Shown piece after piece: positions 45,540-56,859 of a DNA stretch of 64,000 nucleotides. A program made the position numbers and the translations under genes. Origin of the DNA: Selaginella moellendorffii (lineage: Eukaryota; Streptophyta; Lycopodiopsida; Selaginellales; Selaginellaceae); NCBI RefSeq assembly GCF_000143415.4, contig NW_003314276.1, positions 2,282,962 to 2,346,961 on the forward strand. The letters run 5' to 3'. Under the pieces are notes generated by a model that saw nothing but the letters and a program-made list of their open reading frames with translations, had not been told where the DNA came from and searched no databases. Within the stretch, counting starts at the first letter, position 1. Each line of letters opens with the position of its first letter.

Positions 45540-48400
45540 GGTACTTTAGTGAAACTAGTGCTGAAAAACATGATCAGAGCGAGCCAGGAAGAAAGTATCC
45601 CCTGGTTCGTCATCAGTATAGGAAGCAAAAGAAATGTTTTCCCTTAGTTAGCTACTGCTCCTGTACTTGTACTGCTCGATCATGCCTCGCGTCAATCCTG
45701 TTAGATCGTCCAGGGTAGCACCTGCATGCATCCGGCATTGCCGCCCCGCCGCAACCCAATCGCCGCCGCCCGTCGGCCCATATGCATCGCATCCAGTCGA
45801 ATGAGTTGCTGGAGGTACTTGCAAAGGGATTCCGGGTTGATCCAGATTCTTTGATCTGCGACGCGCCCACGGCCCCGGATCAAGATCGCACTATCAAGAA
45901 CGTGCGACGCAGGCCTTCGGCACGCAAGGGAAAACCTTCAGCTTCTCCATGGACGGCACCAGCTCGCCATCTCTCAAGCTGATCTCGCCCATGGATTGAG
46001 TTGACCATCCAGAGCTACCCGCAGCAGCTGATGATCCGGCCGCATTGACATTCCCCCGGTAGCTTCAGCAGCGTCGTGGGGGCTAAGAACAAAGCGACGT
46101 CGTCTAGCACCGCCATCACCAGCGGTGGCAGCGCAAAGCCCTGAATTTACAGAGGCGTCTTCATCATCGGCTGCTGTATCCAAGAATCAAGATGAGGAAC
46201 CGAGGAGCTCGGGCTCTTCAAGCGATGGTGAGCGATGGTGATCATCCAATGATCGCCGTGGAGACCACTCGGTCTAAGACCAAGCGACCTCCAAGTGGCA
46301 GATCGAGCTCCAACATCATCAAAAGTTCTAGTTGTCCAGGCAAGAAGAAACGAGCAGGAAGAGGAAGCCGCCAGACATGTGCTGGGAGATACACTAAAAA
46401 GACACGTTGGAATCTCGTTTTATAAGCGAATCCAGCGGTGTGAGATTTACCTTTTCTTCAAAAGGAAGATTTTAGATTTGTCACCGTTTTCTTGGTGATG
46501 GAAAACAAGGAAACGTATCTAGGTTCCTGCAGCACCGAGGAAGCCGGAGCCAGGTTAGTTTGCTATTCTTTTTTTTTTTTCTTTTTCTTTTCTAAAATGT
46601 TTATCCTGTGCAGAATCTATGACCGAGATTACATCAAGTTCCGTGGCCAAAACTGCCCAAACTTCCCCTACTCGGACTACACTGATAAGATCCCCCATAT
46701 AAACATTTCCACCAAAGTTCTTTGGAAAGCTAACACTTCCATTTTCTCTGCAGCGGCTCAATCTGTCTGACAAAGTACATGCTACGTAACATGAGTCCCG
46801 GCGAGTCATTCCTCTGGTTTACACCTGAACTTCTTGGAGATGACGTTGGCTCTCCATGCACGAGGCAGACTTGGCCTCGAGCTTCAAACTATTGCGGAGT
46901 CTATCGTCTCAAAAGGTCAGAAAGTCCTTTGAAGGTAACTAGTAAGCCTTCCTCTAAACCTGACCATCTAGGATGTGAAATACAACGTTGCCTGATCTGA
47001 AGGCAACAATATAATCCAGAGCCAACACTCAATCTTTTGATTCCAACACTCTGGTTTTTATGTCTTTTCTCTGCTGGTTTGCTTCGAGTGTCTCTTGTCA
47101 AGATGGCGCTTCGGGACCAGCTAGTGCCGTGGAATTAAAGTTCCAGGCTTACGGCGAGGAGGCCACGCTCGGGTGCTGATTGCGGCCCAGCATGGCGTCA
47201 CCGTGTGGCAGCCAGCGCCCCGACGCGCGACGAGATCGAGGAGTTCTTCGTGGGAGTGGAGGAGAAGGATGACAGCAGCAAGCGTTTTGTAGACAACTAA
47301 GCACGCTCTCCCTTTTCTGTTGCCTGGCTGCCGCTCTTACTTGGTTTGTTTCTCTGATGCTTACTTGGTTTTTTTCTGTTTACGTGTTCGGTTGTGCTTG
47401 ACGTGCGTGCTTGCTCTCCGCAACGCAGGTTACAATTTTGATGTTTTCAATGTTCCCCTGTCTGGTCGTTTCGAATGGGTACATTTCCACCCTCGTTGCT
47501 CCTAAATTATTCGCACGCTACTCGCTACGATGCGCTGCTGCAAGAGGAAAACTGGAGAAAAGGAAAGAGCAGGAAAAAAAAACCGTCTTGTTAGACTAGA
47601 GAGAGAGAGAGAGAGCTCCTAGAGAAGACCATGCATTGACACAGTCATGTAACAGACTAATGCCGTCATGATGTATAGAAAAGAGATGAGAAGTAAGGCA
47701 AGCAAGAAAAAGAGATGTCATACTCATACCTTCCTTTGAGCCTTTGAGCCAGTTGATTCTTTGCCATCATTGTTTTGTTTTTCTTCTCCTCTGGACTCTC
47801 ATACGATTCGACTGGGTGAGTCTTTCATTATACGTTCCAAGAGATGAACTTCGATATTTTGCTTGCTTGTTTTGTTTTTGTTTTGCATTTCCAGGGTCAT
47901 GTAAGACACAAGAGGAGGCAGCAAGGTTCAAGAAAAACTCAAACCTCACTCGCTAATTACTAAGAATCTAACAATGACCGAGCAGTCATTAGATTCTTTG
48001 GCAAGGCTAAAGCAGACATGCCTCAGGTGATTTGTTTGTATTTCCTGATTGAGATACTGAGACGATATTACAGTGGATCACTTTGAGCAAGGAAGATTTT
48101 ATTTCCTACATACGGAATTCTGCACAGTCGAGCAGGAAAAGGAAGTTCAAAGTACATACAGCTCCAAGAGCTGTATACGATAGGAGGTGGAGAGGAGGAT
48201 TGTGGTAAACGAAGCAATGCCACACTGCATAGATGAGAAGACGATCGGTGACTGTATAGTAAACGAAGGGATGCCACACGATATAGCTTGAAGCATACAA
48301 GAGGAATGAACGCTGAGGGTGCAATGGATGAGTCGAATTTGGAGAAAGACATTTAGCATGCCAAACTCTCATATGTCATTGTCTATGAATGAATCCAGTC
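45540..48400 (+). pseudogene. AP2-subfamily transcription factor, decayed copy A
   Basis: Colinear with copy B (about 51730-54170). First AP2 domain pieces: GISFYKRIQR at about 46413-46442, NKETYLGSCSTEEAGA (46505-46552), DRDYIKFRGQNCPNFPYSDY (46621-46680). Then linker pieces (LSDK, YMLRNMSPGESF), the start of a second AP2 domain (NYCGVYRLKRSES, 46889-46927), and after a 957-bp intron GSCKTQEEAAR (about 47895-47926), DRAVIRFFGKAKADMPQ (47977-48027) and ITLSKEDFISYIRNSA (about 48075-48125). The N-terminal part is Ser/Lys/Arg-rich (TKRPPSGRSSS). A lost splice acceptor before the NKETYL exon, a frameshift in the linker and stops show it is a pseudogene. AP2-subfamily factors bind DNA through two AP2 domains and control development. 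Confidence 0.72.
47075..47505 (+). pseudogene. KRP/ICK cyclin-dependent kinase inhibitor fragment inside the AP2 copy
   Basis: Exon-like piece one contains APTRDEIEEFFVGVEEKDD and SSKRF (47214-47290). Piece two, after an AG at 47427-47428, reads YNFDVFNVPLSGRFEWV (47431-47481). Together these are the conserved C-terminal CDK/cyclin-binding region of plant Kip-related proteins, split by an intron. The donor next to KRFVDN has lost its GT, and the upstream part (SSVSCQDGASGPASAVE) is frameshifted relative to it. Copy B of the AP2 gene lacks about 715 bp here (about 47075-47790), so this is an insertion into an AP2 intron. Confidence 0.7.
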
Positions 48401-49289
48401 AAAATTAACATGGACCATGCCACAGAGAGTATATGCCACTTCGGTATACAAGTATCCTTAAAAACATACATCATTTGGTATAAAATTAACAATCACTTGG
48501 TCATCAATTAGACAATCAAACCATCAAGATACACAATCATATTTTGGATTTCTCTTGACCTAAGAATGGGGGAAGCGTAGCCAGTTCAGCAATAGATTCT
48601 GATGCTCTACCCACATACTTCTTCAAGCTTCTCATCAGCAGATTTGAGTGTCGACTGTAAAGCAACTGTGAAGAAGGGTGTTCAGCTGCAGAAACTGGAT
48701 CACTCTGCCTCGCAAACCCGGTGAGATGAAGCAGTGAGACACTGTCATTGGGTTCACGCCGAAGGCTTGGCAATCGTCCTTACAAATGGCACAGGACATA
48801 ATATAGCATTCATGGCTTTGTTTGTGCATAACATTTGTGGATTTTGCTTTTACATCTGGAGTGGATTTCTAACCCTTTGGCTCTATTGTGCAATCTAGAT
48901 TTGGACTTGCTCACAAATCCTAGGAAGTATCATGTTTGTATGTGCAATTGAGTTTTTTAGTTTGGAAGTATGTGTCATGAATTGCAGAACTTTTTCTATG
49001 TTTATGGTGTTGGATAACTGATTAAGTTAGTTGCGTGCTGAGAAATAATCTTGTTTAAACCATATAGCTTGGTCTATAACTACATGTTCTTTGTTGTAGG
49101 TTATTTATTCTTGCAATGAACGTCTCCGCAATAGTTGCTGTACTAGAGTTTGTCTACTCAAGTCCCGTCCTCAAAGCAACTAGATCCTTGAGGCCTATTT
49201 ATGCTTGATATTTCTGTTACGCATTTCTAACTTCCAGAATTTATTTTCTAACACAATTTTGTTTTTTCTTCCATAAGATAACAGAAGGC
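48401..49289. other. no gene recognised
   Basis: Moderately AT-rich, with a few short antisense frames but no family motif. Confidence 0.45.
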
Positions 49290-49860
49290 CACAACTGAAC
49301 TGCTAATCCGGCCACCAGCCTCTCATTCTCACAGTCCTCGACAACGCACTCTTCAAAGAGATCTGGCCCGAGCAGCAGGACAAAGCTCTGGACGATCTAA
49401 ACACCTGTGTGTCCCAGTCCACTACAACAACAGAGAAGGCAGTGAGTATGCTGAGCATTGACTCCACCTCAACAAAGTTCACTTGGGAGAGGGGTGACCA
49501 TAAGCTTCTCAAGTTGCTACCTATCCCAGAGCAGCTTTCTAAGCTCGCTATTTGCCGGGCAAAAGGGGATCAAATCTTTTTCATTTCCATGTTTCATTTT
49601 AGCATGTACAGTCCACTTCCAGCAAACTTTTGATTGAGAAAGCTCTACAGCGACCTCGACTTGCTGCTGCTGGCCATGATCAAGGAGTGCCAAGATCTAG
49701 CGAGAAACAATAGAGGCCAGACCCATGACTTACTGGGGCTGGAAACTCTTCTTTCGACAATTGGCCCGTGATGGAGGAGTGCAAGACCACCTACGTTGCT
49801 GGCCACAAGATGATGGCAACTCCCCTCACCTGGTCCGTGATGGTTTTGCATATTGCTTTC
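49290..49860 (+). pseudogene. cytochrome P450 remnant
   Basis: The best part is 49645-49850: LYSDLDLLLLAMIKECQDLA, then QTHDLLGL, then MEECKTTYVAGHKMMATPLT and WSVMVL. This is the I-helix region of CYP72-clan P450s, normally EEC-K-T-F-x-F-AGHETTAxLLTW. The oxygen-activating AGxxT Thr is replaced (AGHKMMA), and a TGA interrupts just before it. Upstream, 49300-49560 may hold more of the same gene (LDNALFKEIWPEQQDKALDD), less clearly. The haem-binding Cys region was not found. Frameshifted and truncated, it cannot encode an enzyme. Confidence 0.6.
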
Positions 49861-49899
49861 AAGTTCAAGATTTGTTTTTCCTGGCTAGATCAACATAAT

Positions 49900-51088
49900 T
49901 CTGGCTTTGGAGCTGTTTGAGAGGATGAGCTATGGACAATATAGCTAGAACAATAGGGTTCTATGTCAAGAAGCATATGATTAAACAGACTCCTGGCATA
50001 CATGATAAAATGCTATCAATGTATGGAAAGTGTAAAGACAGACCTCGCCCACCAGCTCTGAATATCTTGAACCAATCGTGATTGTGCCACTGCATCCTTG
50101 ATTAAAACAAAGTCTTCAAATTAGAAAGGTGAATGTGTGCCACTTACTTGACAGTAGCAGCCAGCTCCAGGGAAGGAAATGGGCACTTGTCAAGCTCGTA
50201 ACCACACAAGGAACCGACTCTTAGACTGCCAAAATCCCCAAATCTTCTGTTAGCGAGCTGAGAACTGGAGGATTCGGGCTGGAGAAGTCGGCCTTACATC
50301 CTCCACCGCTGCTACACAACTGCCGTAGCTCAACGACAAACCCCGATATATATATAATTCATGTTTTGTGCACGGTGAGACTATTTACTCCCGCATGCTA
50401 GGTGAGACTATGCTGTGCCAACTAGAAGACGAGGCTGTCGTCGGCACCGAGCTCTGTGTCGCCCCTCCGAGCCACCTCGAGGATTCCGTCCGGAGGGCGC
50501 CATATGCCATTTTGAGCATACGAGTTTGGTCAAAATGTTACTCCAAATGTGACTATTGAGACGCAAGAATTTTTGGGAGAGATTATATTTCTACTTACAA
50601 ACGAATTTGATTAGAGATATACAGCAAAGTGATTGATTTTTACAAGAGGAACAGATACAACAGGAGTGAGAACCATCACATTAGAAGAGATGCAACACTC
50701 AAAGTCAATTGCGGAACTTATTCTAGAATTCTTCTCCGAGGCCTCATTTTCGATGCAAGTAGATGCCATCGTAGAATTCTTCATACCTATTTTCAACCTC
50801 TGAAAAACATGGCTCTTGCAAGTCTAACATTATATACTCTGGTGGTAAACAAGGTCTCTCCATAGCAGACCTTGTTCTATAGTCAGAAGATAAATTTTAA
50901 CAAACAGGATGGATTGATAACTGATCTACATGAAACAAAGTGTTGTCTCTCATAGTATGTCTATGAGCAAGCTTATATTTTAATGCAAGTAGCTGGCATA
51001 GTAGAATTCTTAATTTTGAGGTAGATTATTTTTTCAAGCTCCCTTAGTGTGTGTGACTGCTTAGTTTGTGTGTGTGACTGCTTACCTA
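49900..51088. other. no gene recognised; partial extra copy of the foldback arm
   Basis: Mostly anonymous. 50670-50750 (ATTAGAAGAGATGCAACA, GCGGAACTTATTC) resembles the arm of the inverted repeat at 51089-51474. Confidence 0.4.
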
Positions 51089-51474
51089 ATTAAACAACTC
51101 AAAAGTTTGTGTGTAATTCTGTCACAGATTGACAGTTCATTTTGTCTTGGGTCACCAAGTAGATTATTATAAAAGGAGAAGATAAAGAAGTTGAGTATGA
51201 TTACACCATCAAATTAGAAGAGATACAACAATTGTATAACTTTTCTTCTCCAAAGAGTGTAAGTTTATCATCTTGCTCCCTCATTATTTCTTTCTTTATG
51301 CAAGATGATTAACTTATATTCTTCATGTTGCCGGAGAAGATAAGTTCCACAATTGCTGCATCTCTTCTAATTTAATGTTGTAATCATTCTCATATTGTAC
51401 AAAATTAACTGTCAATCTGTGACAGAGTTACTGTGTCCAAAGTATCCAAGCACACAAACTTCAGAGTTGTTTAA
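51089..51474. repeat. foldback inverted repeat with 140-160-base arms
   Basis: The left arm 51089-51251 and right arm 51332-51474 are reverse complements with moderate divergence. Shared blocks are ATTAAACAACTC, CTGTCACAGATTGACAGTT, AAATTAGAAGAGAT and TTCTCC at the loop end. The loop is about 80 bases. A transcript would form a long, imperfect hairpin. Confidence 0.8.
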
Positions 51475-51625
51475 TCATGGTAGCGCAGCGAGGCTCTAAC
51501 CTCAGCGAACAGATGAACATCACAGTGCGAAGCTCGGATCACTGCAGAAGCTCCTCCTCGCCAGATCTCCATCGTGGGAAAAGACTCCTCGTAAGCAATC
51601 ACACTAAGGCCAGTACTAAACACTA

Positions 51626-51814
51626 GTGGTGTCTCCCCGAGCTCACATTCGATTTGTCATACATTCCAGTGGCACTGAAAGCCATGGTGCATATCTTTTA
51701 ATGGGAGTGTACGTCAAAGGCCCCGATGGTGAAATGAGAGTGCTGAAAAACATATCAGAGCCAGGAAAAAAATATGCCGTGGTCGTTTCCAGTATAAGAG
51801 TCTTGCACCTGTGA
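51626..51814 (+). other. repeated 60-residue frame of unknown nature
   Basis: The 62-residue frame contains SSGTESHGAYLLMGVYVKG and later RVLKNISEPGKKYAVVV. A related piece occurs at 56108-56155 (HESSGPESHGAYV). DNA related to its end is at about 45565-45640 (GTGCTGAAAAACAT). I do not recognise the family. It precedes AP2 copies A and B, so it may be an upstream exon or a neighbour carried along. Confidence 0.4.
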
Positions 51815-54170
51815 GAGTGAGAGAGATCTGTAGCTCGCTCGAAGAACAAAATTGAGAGAGAACGAAAGAGAGTGAGAGATGGTCTTCTTCTTCACTTTCT
51901 TTCCTGCGGCTTTCCTGATTTTCTTTGCTTTGATCCTTCGCTCTAGCTAGAACTTTAGCGTGGTGTGCGCAAGCTCTCGGGTTTCCAGTATAGGAAGGAA
52001 AAAAGTTCTCTTATGCAGTGGGCTTTAGTTCCTTCTCTTTTCGACTTGTGGTTCGTGGCCCCGTTTCCAGTACATGAAATCTCTTATAAGTTCCTTGGTT
52101 TCTCTGGTTTTCTTTCGTCTTGTATTGGTCGATCATGCCTCGCATCAATAATTCTGTTAGATCGTCCAGGGTAGCACCTGCACCTGCACCTGCCTCTGGC
52201 ATTGCGGCGCCGCCGTACCCAATCGCCGCCGCCCGTCGGCCAATATCCATCGCATCGAGAGTTGCTCGCTACGGAGATACTTACGAAGGGATTCCGGATT
52301 GATCCGGATTCTAGTGACGCGCCCACGGCCCCGAATCAAGAAGAACATGCGGCGTGGGCGTTCGGCGCGCAAGGGCAAACCTTCAGCTTCTCCAAGGCCG
52401 GAACCAGCTCGCCACCAAGCTCTGGTCTTTCCAGCAGATTCCGCACCCACCATACAGTGCTAGCCGATCATGATTCAGCAGCTCCTCTTGATGATGATGA
52501 TGACCCCGCGGCCTCATTGACATCGCCCCCGGTACCTTCAGCAGCGTCCCAGGCGCCAAGCTAGCGATGGCAAGATGAGGAACCAACGAGCTCGAGTTCT
52601 TCAAGCGATGGTGAGCCGGGTGGTGATCATCCAATGACCGAGGAGAAGGCCACCACTCGGACTAAGACCAAGCGACCTCCAAGTGGCAGATCGAGCTCTA
52701 AGATCATCAAAAGTTCGAAGATGGCTCGAAAGGTTTTATCATCCAAGCAGGAAGAAAAGAGCAGGAAGAGGAAGCCGCCGACGTGCGCACGGAGATACAC
52801 TAAAAAGACGTCCCGTTTGGAGTCTCGTTCTACAAGCGAATCCAGCGGTGGGAGATTCACCTTTGGTGAGTATGTTCTTCAAAAGAAGATTTTAGATTTG
52901 TCACACTGATTTTCTCGTTTTCTTGGTGATCAGGGGAAACAAGCAAATGTATGTTGGTTCATGCAGCACTGAGGAAGCCGGAGCCAGGTTAATTTGTTTA
53001 TCTTCTTCTTTTTCTATCTTTATTAATGACAGTGACCGAGCTTACACCAAGTTCCGTGGCCAAAACTGCCCAAACTTCCCCTACTCGGACTACGTGGACG
53101 AGATCCCCCACGTACGATCATATTAACATTTCCATCAAAGTGATCTAACACTTGGGGTTTTTCTGCAGTGGATCAATCTGTCTGACAAAGAATCATCTAC
53201 ATGCTACGTAACATGAATCGCGGTGAGTCGTTGCTCTGATTTACACCCGAACTTCTTGGAGGTGACGCTGGCTCTCCATGCACGACGGAGACTCTGCCTC
53301 GAGCATCAATCTATCGCTGAGTCTACCGTCTCAAAAAGTCAGAAAGTCAAGAAGTCTCTTGGGCGCCTTCCATAACGTAAGTAACCCTTATCCCTCTAAA
53401 TTTGACCATGTAGCTACCTGGATGTGAGACACAACGTTGCCTGGATTTCACTTTCCAAAGCCAACACCCAAGCTTTCGATTCTAACACTTTGTTTTTCAT
53501 ATTTGGTGTAGGCTGGACTCTCGTACGTTTCAACTGGATGAGTCTTTCATTATATGTTCCAAGAGCTGAACTTTGATATTTCGTTTTTGTTTGTTTGTTT
53601 TGTTTTGCATTTCCAGGGTCATGTAAGACACAAGAGGAGGCAGCAAGGTTCAAGAAAAACTCAAACCTCACTCGCTAATTATTAAGAATCTAAAACACAG
53701 GAGTTATGACTGAGCAGTCATTAGATTCTTTGGGAAGGCTAAAGCACTCAGCTTCGCATATGAAGACTACATGGATGAGATGCCTTAGGTGATTTTTTTT
53801 TTGCATGTCCTGATTGAGAAACTAAAACGATATTACAGTGGATCACTTTGAGCAAGGAAGATTTTATTTCCTACATACTACACACTTGAGCAAGAAAAGG
53901 AAGGTAAAGGTACATACAGCTCAAAGAGCTGTATACCATAGGAAGGTGAAAAAGAGGAGGATGAATGATTGTGTGGTAAACGAAGCAATGCCACACTACA
54001 TAGATGAGAAGAGGATCGGTGATTCTGTGGTGAATGAAGGTTGGGCTTAAGGAAGTACCAAGCATATTAGAGGAATGAACGCTGTGGGTGCAGTGGAGGA
54101 GTTTAATTTGGAGAAAGACACTTTGGAAAGACACATAGACTGCCAAACTCTCATATGTCATTGTCCATGA
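51730..54170 (+). pseudogene. AP2-subfamily transcription factor, decayed copy B
   Basis: The Ser/Asp-rich N-terminal part (QTFSFSKAGTSSPPSS, DDDDDPAAS) is broken by a TAG at 52562. The basic region KTKRPPSGRSSSKIIKSS leads to the first AP2 domain: GVSFYKRIQRWEIHLW (about 52819-52866), NKQMYVGSCSTEEAGAR (about 52937-52988), DRAYTKFRGQNCPNFPYSDY and VDEIPH (53034-53111). A linker INLSDKES and RNMNRGES follows, then a second AP2 domain begun by SIYRxVYRLKKSES (about 53311-53348), continued by GSCKTQEEAAR (about 53619-53650) and AVIRFFGKAKALSFAYEDYM (about 53716-53776). A further linker-like ITLSKEDFIS-type exon lies at about 53839. The frameshift before GVSFYK and the TGA and TAG near 53710-53790 disable it. 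Confidence 0.75.
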
Positions 54171-54278
54171 ATAAATCCTAGCATGAGAACTCTACAAGAA
54201 GCAGCTATGTCACAAAGAGAGGGATGCTTGACGCCCAAGAATACATCCGCGTAGACTTCAACACTTGCAGCATTTTGC

Positions 54279-54910
54279 AGCGATGATGTTAAACCATTGA
54301 ACTTGTGGCTTGGAAATCTGCGTAGTGCTCAACGTGTCTCTCGAGATGTGCTTGATGAGGCAGTTCCTGGGTAGGGCGAGCACGTTCCTGCCCAGAACGG
54401 GCGAGCCGGGCGTTAGCCCGGCGAGCGCGTTCTGGAGGGAACGAGCGAGGCCGTGCCCGGGAACGGCCTTAACGGGCTGTGGCGAGACCGTTAATGGACA
54501 CGTGTAATAACGTTATTGGAGGATGAGAGGGTTCTCCAGAACCTCGCGGCTAGCAGCTGAGTTCTGGAGAACCTGGCAGTTGTCAGCCACATTCTCCAGA
54601 ACCTGATAAAATTCTCGTAGAGAACCTGACTCGATCCAACGGCTGCCAACGGCTGGATCAAGTTAACGGGTGAGCCACAGCCCGTTAAGATATGATCTAA
54701 CTCTCTCCGTTTTCTTTCTACCAGGTGTATACGCTGCTTCTTCCACGTTAGCATGTTAACTATCCTCTTCTCATGCAAAGATTTCAAACTAAATTTACGA
54801 CTTTTTCCAGAGTTCTTCAGGTAAAGGTGTTCCCATTTTCCTGGACCAGCTTTTTGATGGCTACAGGAAATGGTGTTTGCAAGTGGTTCTACAGCCCGAG
54901 CCAAGCAGAA
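54279..54910 (+). pseudogene. DUF1997 gene fragment B (exons 5-7)
   Basis: Matches exon 5 (CTTGGAAA...CTCAACGTGTCTCTCGAG), exon 6 (GTGTATACGCTGCTTCTTCC, shortened) and exon 7 (GTTCTTCAG ... TTCCCATTTTCCTGGACCAG, DGYRKWC, QPEPS) of the gene at 40456-41548, including intron sequence. A 333-bp foreign segment interrupts intron 5. Exon 7 has lost bases after GTTCTTCAG and the normal stop codon. It follows AP2 copy B directly. Confidence 0.8.
54356..54688. mobile_element. GC-rich insertion with repeated dyad motifs
   Basis: Interrupts the DUF1997 fragment between CTTGATGA and GATATGATCTAACTC, which are contiguous in the intact gene. Inside, TTCTCCAGAACCT-type dyads occur at 54530-54543, 54561-54573 (reverse form), 54591-54603 and 54611-54627. 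A 16-bp perfect inverted repeat (CTTAACGGGCTGTGGC) links 54468-54483 with 54675-54690, and AATAACGTTATT is a palindrome at 54506-54517. No protein is encoded. Likely a non-autonomous transposon; I found no clear terminal repeat or target duplication. Confidence 0.6.
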
Positions 54911-55009
54911 AGAATCGTCTAATGAGAGTTCCAGAAAAAAACGGCTTGGCTGCCATAAGAGAGCCTTGTACAGGAGGAATTCCTTTTTGACGAACCGATC
55001 TTTGTATCT

Positions 55010-55500
55010 GTGCTTACACTTTCAGTTCAGACGCTGGCTACTCTGAATTTCAGATTTGTCCCAAAACCAGCAGTATGGGCGTATGGAAGTCTGGTCGTTT
55101 TCGAAGCCAGCGACAAGATCACGGAGCTCGCGTTTCCTCCCTTCCAATCGAATCACACCCTGGGGGTCTTCACCATATCGCTCAGTCGCACTTTCTATGA
55201 CATGAATAAATCCCAAGTTTGCGACTTTGGTCTCCATGAATCCCAGACTTCGATCTTGTGTTCTTCCGTCGCACCAGAACTAATGCTGCAATCGCTGGGA
55301 GTTAGCTCTAGAATGCGATCAGCGGCTCGTTTTCCAACGTGCAGATTGTTGGATTCGAGCACACCGTCCTCTACAACGCCAATTCCGGCATACATCCTCG
55401 GCCTCCTCAAGTGGCTGAGCATATCTGAGATCACTACATTTTGCTCGAAAGTTGGCCGCTTGCCAACGTGGTGCTAGACTACAGGCGTCGAGGATTGTAA
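55010..55500. other. unassigned open region
   Basis: A 155-residue plus-strand frame (55010-55477) and a 103-residue minus-strand frame (55319-55630) overlap. Neither shows a motif I can name. The minus strand near 55450-55480 shares a block (GCGGCCAACTTT...GTGATCTC) with 42055-42100, so this too is part of the duplicated material. Confidence 0.35.
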
Positions 55501-56859
55501 GAAAAATGGCTATATCAACCAGCAAGAGGTCTAGCTCCTCCTTGTGATGTCCATTTTGGCGATCTTCCGAAGACCCTACCGCATATTCTGATTCTATAGA
55601 ATATCCAGATCGTGATGGGATGGATACCAAGGGCTTCTATGCCATCGTGTGGTGGAGCCACAATACAAGCTTTCAACCATCTTTACGTGTAACAGTTGCA
55701 GCGAAATTCTACAACTGCGTATGGGATGGAATTCTACACTCCCACATCACTTATTTACATCAAACCATGAACTAAGAGAACTTGTGTTCCTGTCTCTGAT
55801 TGAGCGCTCTCGTCCCTTCTCTAGTGATGTGGCTTTCGGTTTTGACCCAAGTTCAACAGTGACTATATTCGATCGGAGGTTTGTATAGATGTTTGTACAC
55901 ATGCAAATTGGTAGATGTATCCGTTAACTCCGTTCAACCAAGCACAATAATTCCCAGGCAGATGGTGGATTCTGATTGTGCTGCGCATTTTTTGGGCGTG
56001 GTCACATGCTCAAGGCCCAGATTTCTGATGGCATATGACCATTTGTTGGGGGGCGGGGGAGGGTCTCGCTTGCTGACCAGGAGACAAGTCAGCGTGGAGA
56101 GTTATATGTATGGACACGAATCCAGCGGCCCTGAAAGCCATGGTGCGTACGTTTAAGTGGGCAGCTGCATGGCTTCATATCGAAGGCGGTCGTCATGGGC
56201 AGCCCTGATACGCTACACTAGAGAAATCAGCTGATTCAATATGTATAAATCGGTAGTAAAAGTCAGTTGAAATCAGCAATGAAATGCAAGTTAATGTGCT
56301 ACTCTAGGGTTTTCCCACAGACGGCCACTTGACCAGACCAGGTGTGCTAGGTGCCATGATTGGTGAGGAGAGGCAGCAAATCCAGGTATGGAGCTCTCTG
56401 GAATCTCCCAAAATCCTGTTATTCCTTGTTATGGAGACAAGTGATGGCAAGTCTCCATGGCAGCAAACCAGCCAAGTCATCCATCAACCGCCAAAGCAAT
56501 GGATTTTCTACACATAAAATTTAGATATCTACATGGTATCATGTTTGTTTCAATTTAGTAAACACAGCAACATGACGAGCAAGAATGTGCTAGTGCTCTC
56601 ACAGCAGAGGGCGGAGCAGCTAATCCAAAAATGTATGTGAGCACAGCATGAACCCAATCCTTGCCCTTGCCAATCTGTGTGCATGGCGCGTGGGCATCCC
56701 TTCCAAAGATTCCCACTGCCTCCTCCCCCTTCTCTTACTCTTTAGCGGTTTTCTTTAGTATTAATGGCTTCTAGCACTCCACTCCACCTCACACTACACC
56801 TGCTTGAGCCACCCCAGTGAGCACGGCAGTCACTTTGGCTGGCAGCTAGGACACAAGAT
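55501..56859. other. no gene recognised; duplicated scraps
   Basis: Contains the HESSGPESHGAYV scrap at 56108-56155 and a 17-base string (55934-55950, minus strand) that also occurs at 44151 and 45121. Nothing else could be supported. Confidence 0.4.

Noticed and set aside
54530-54627. Heat-shock-element array
   Set aside because: The TTC and GAA halves are four bases apart rather than two, so they do not fit the heat-shock consensus; treated as an unexplained dyad array.
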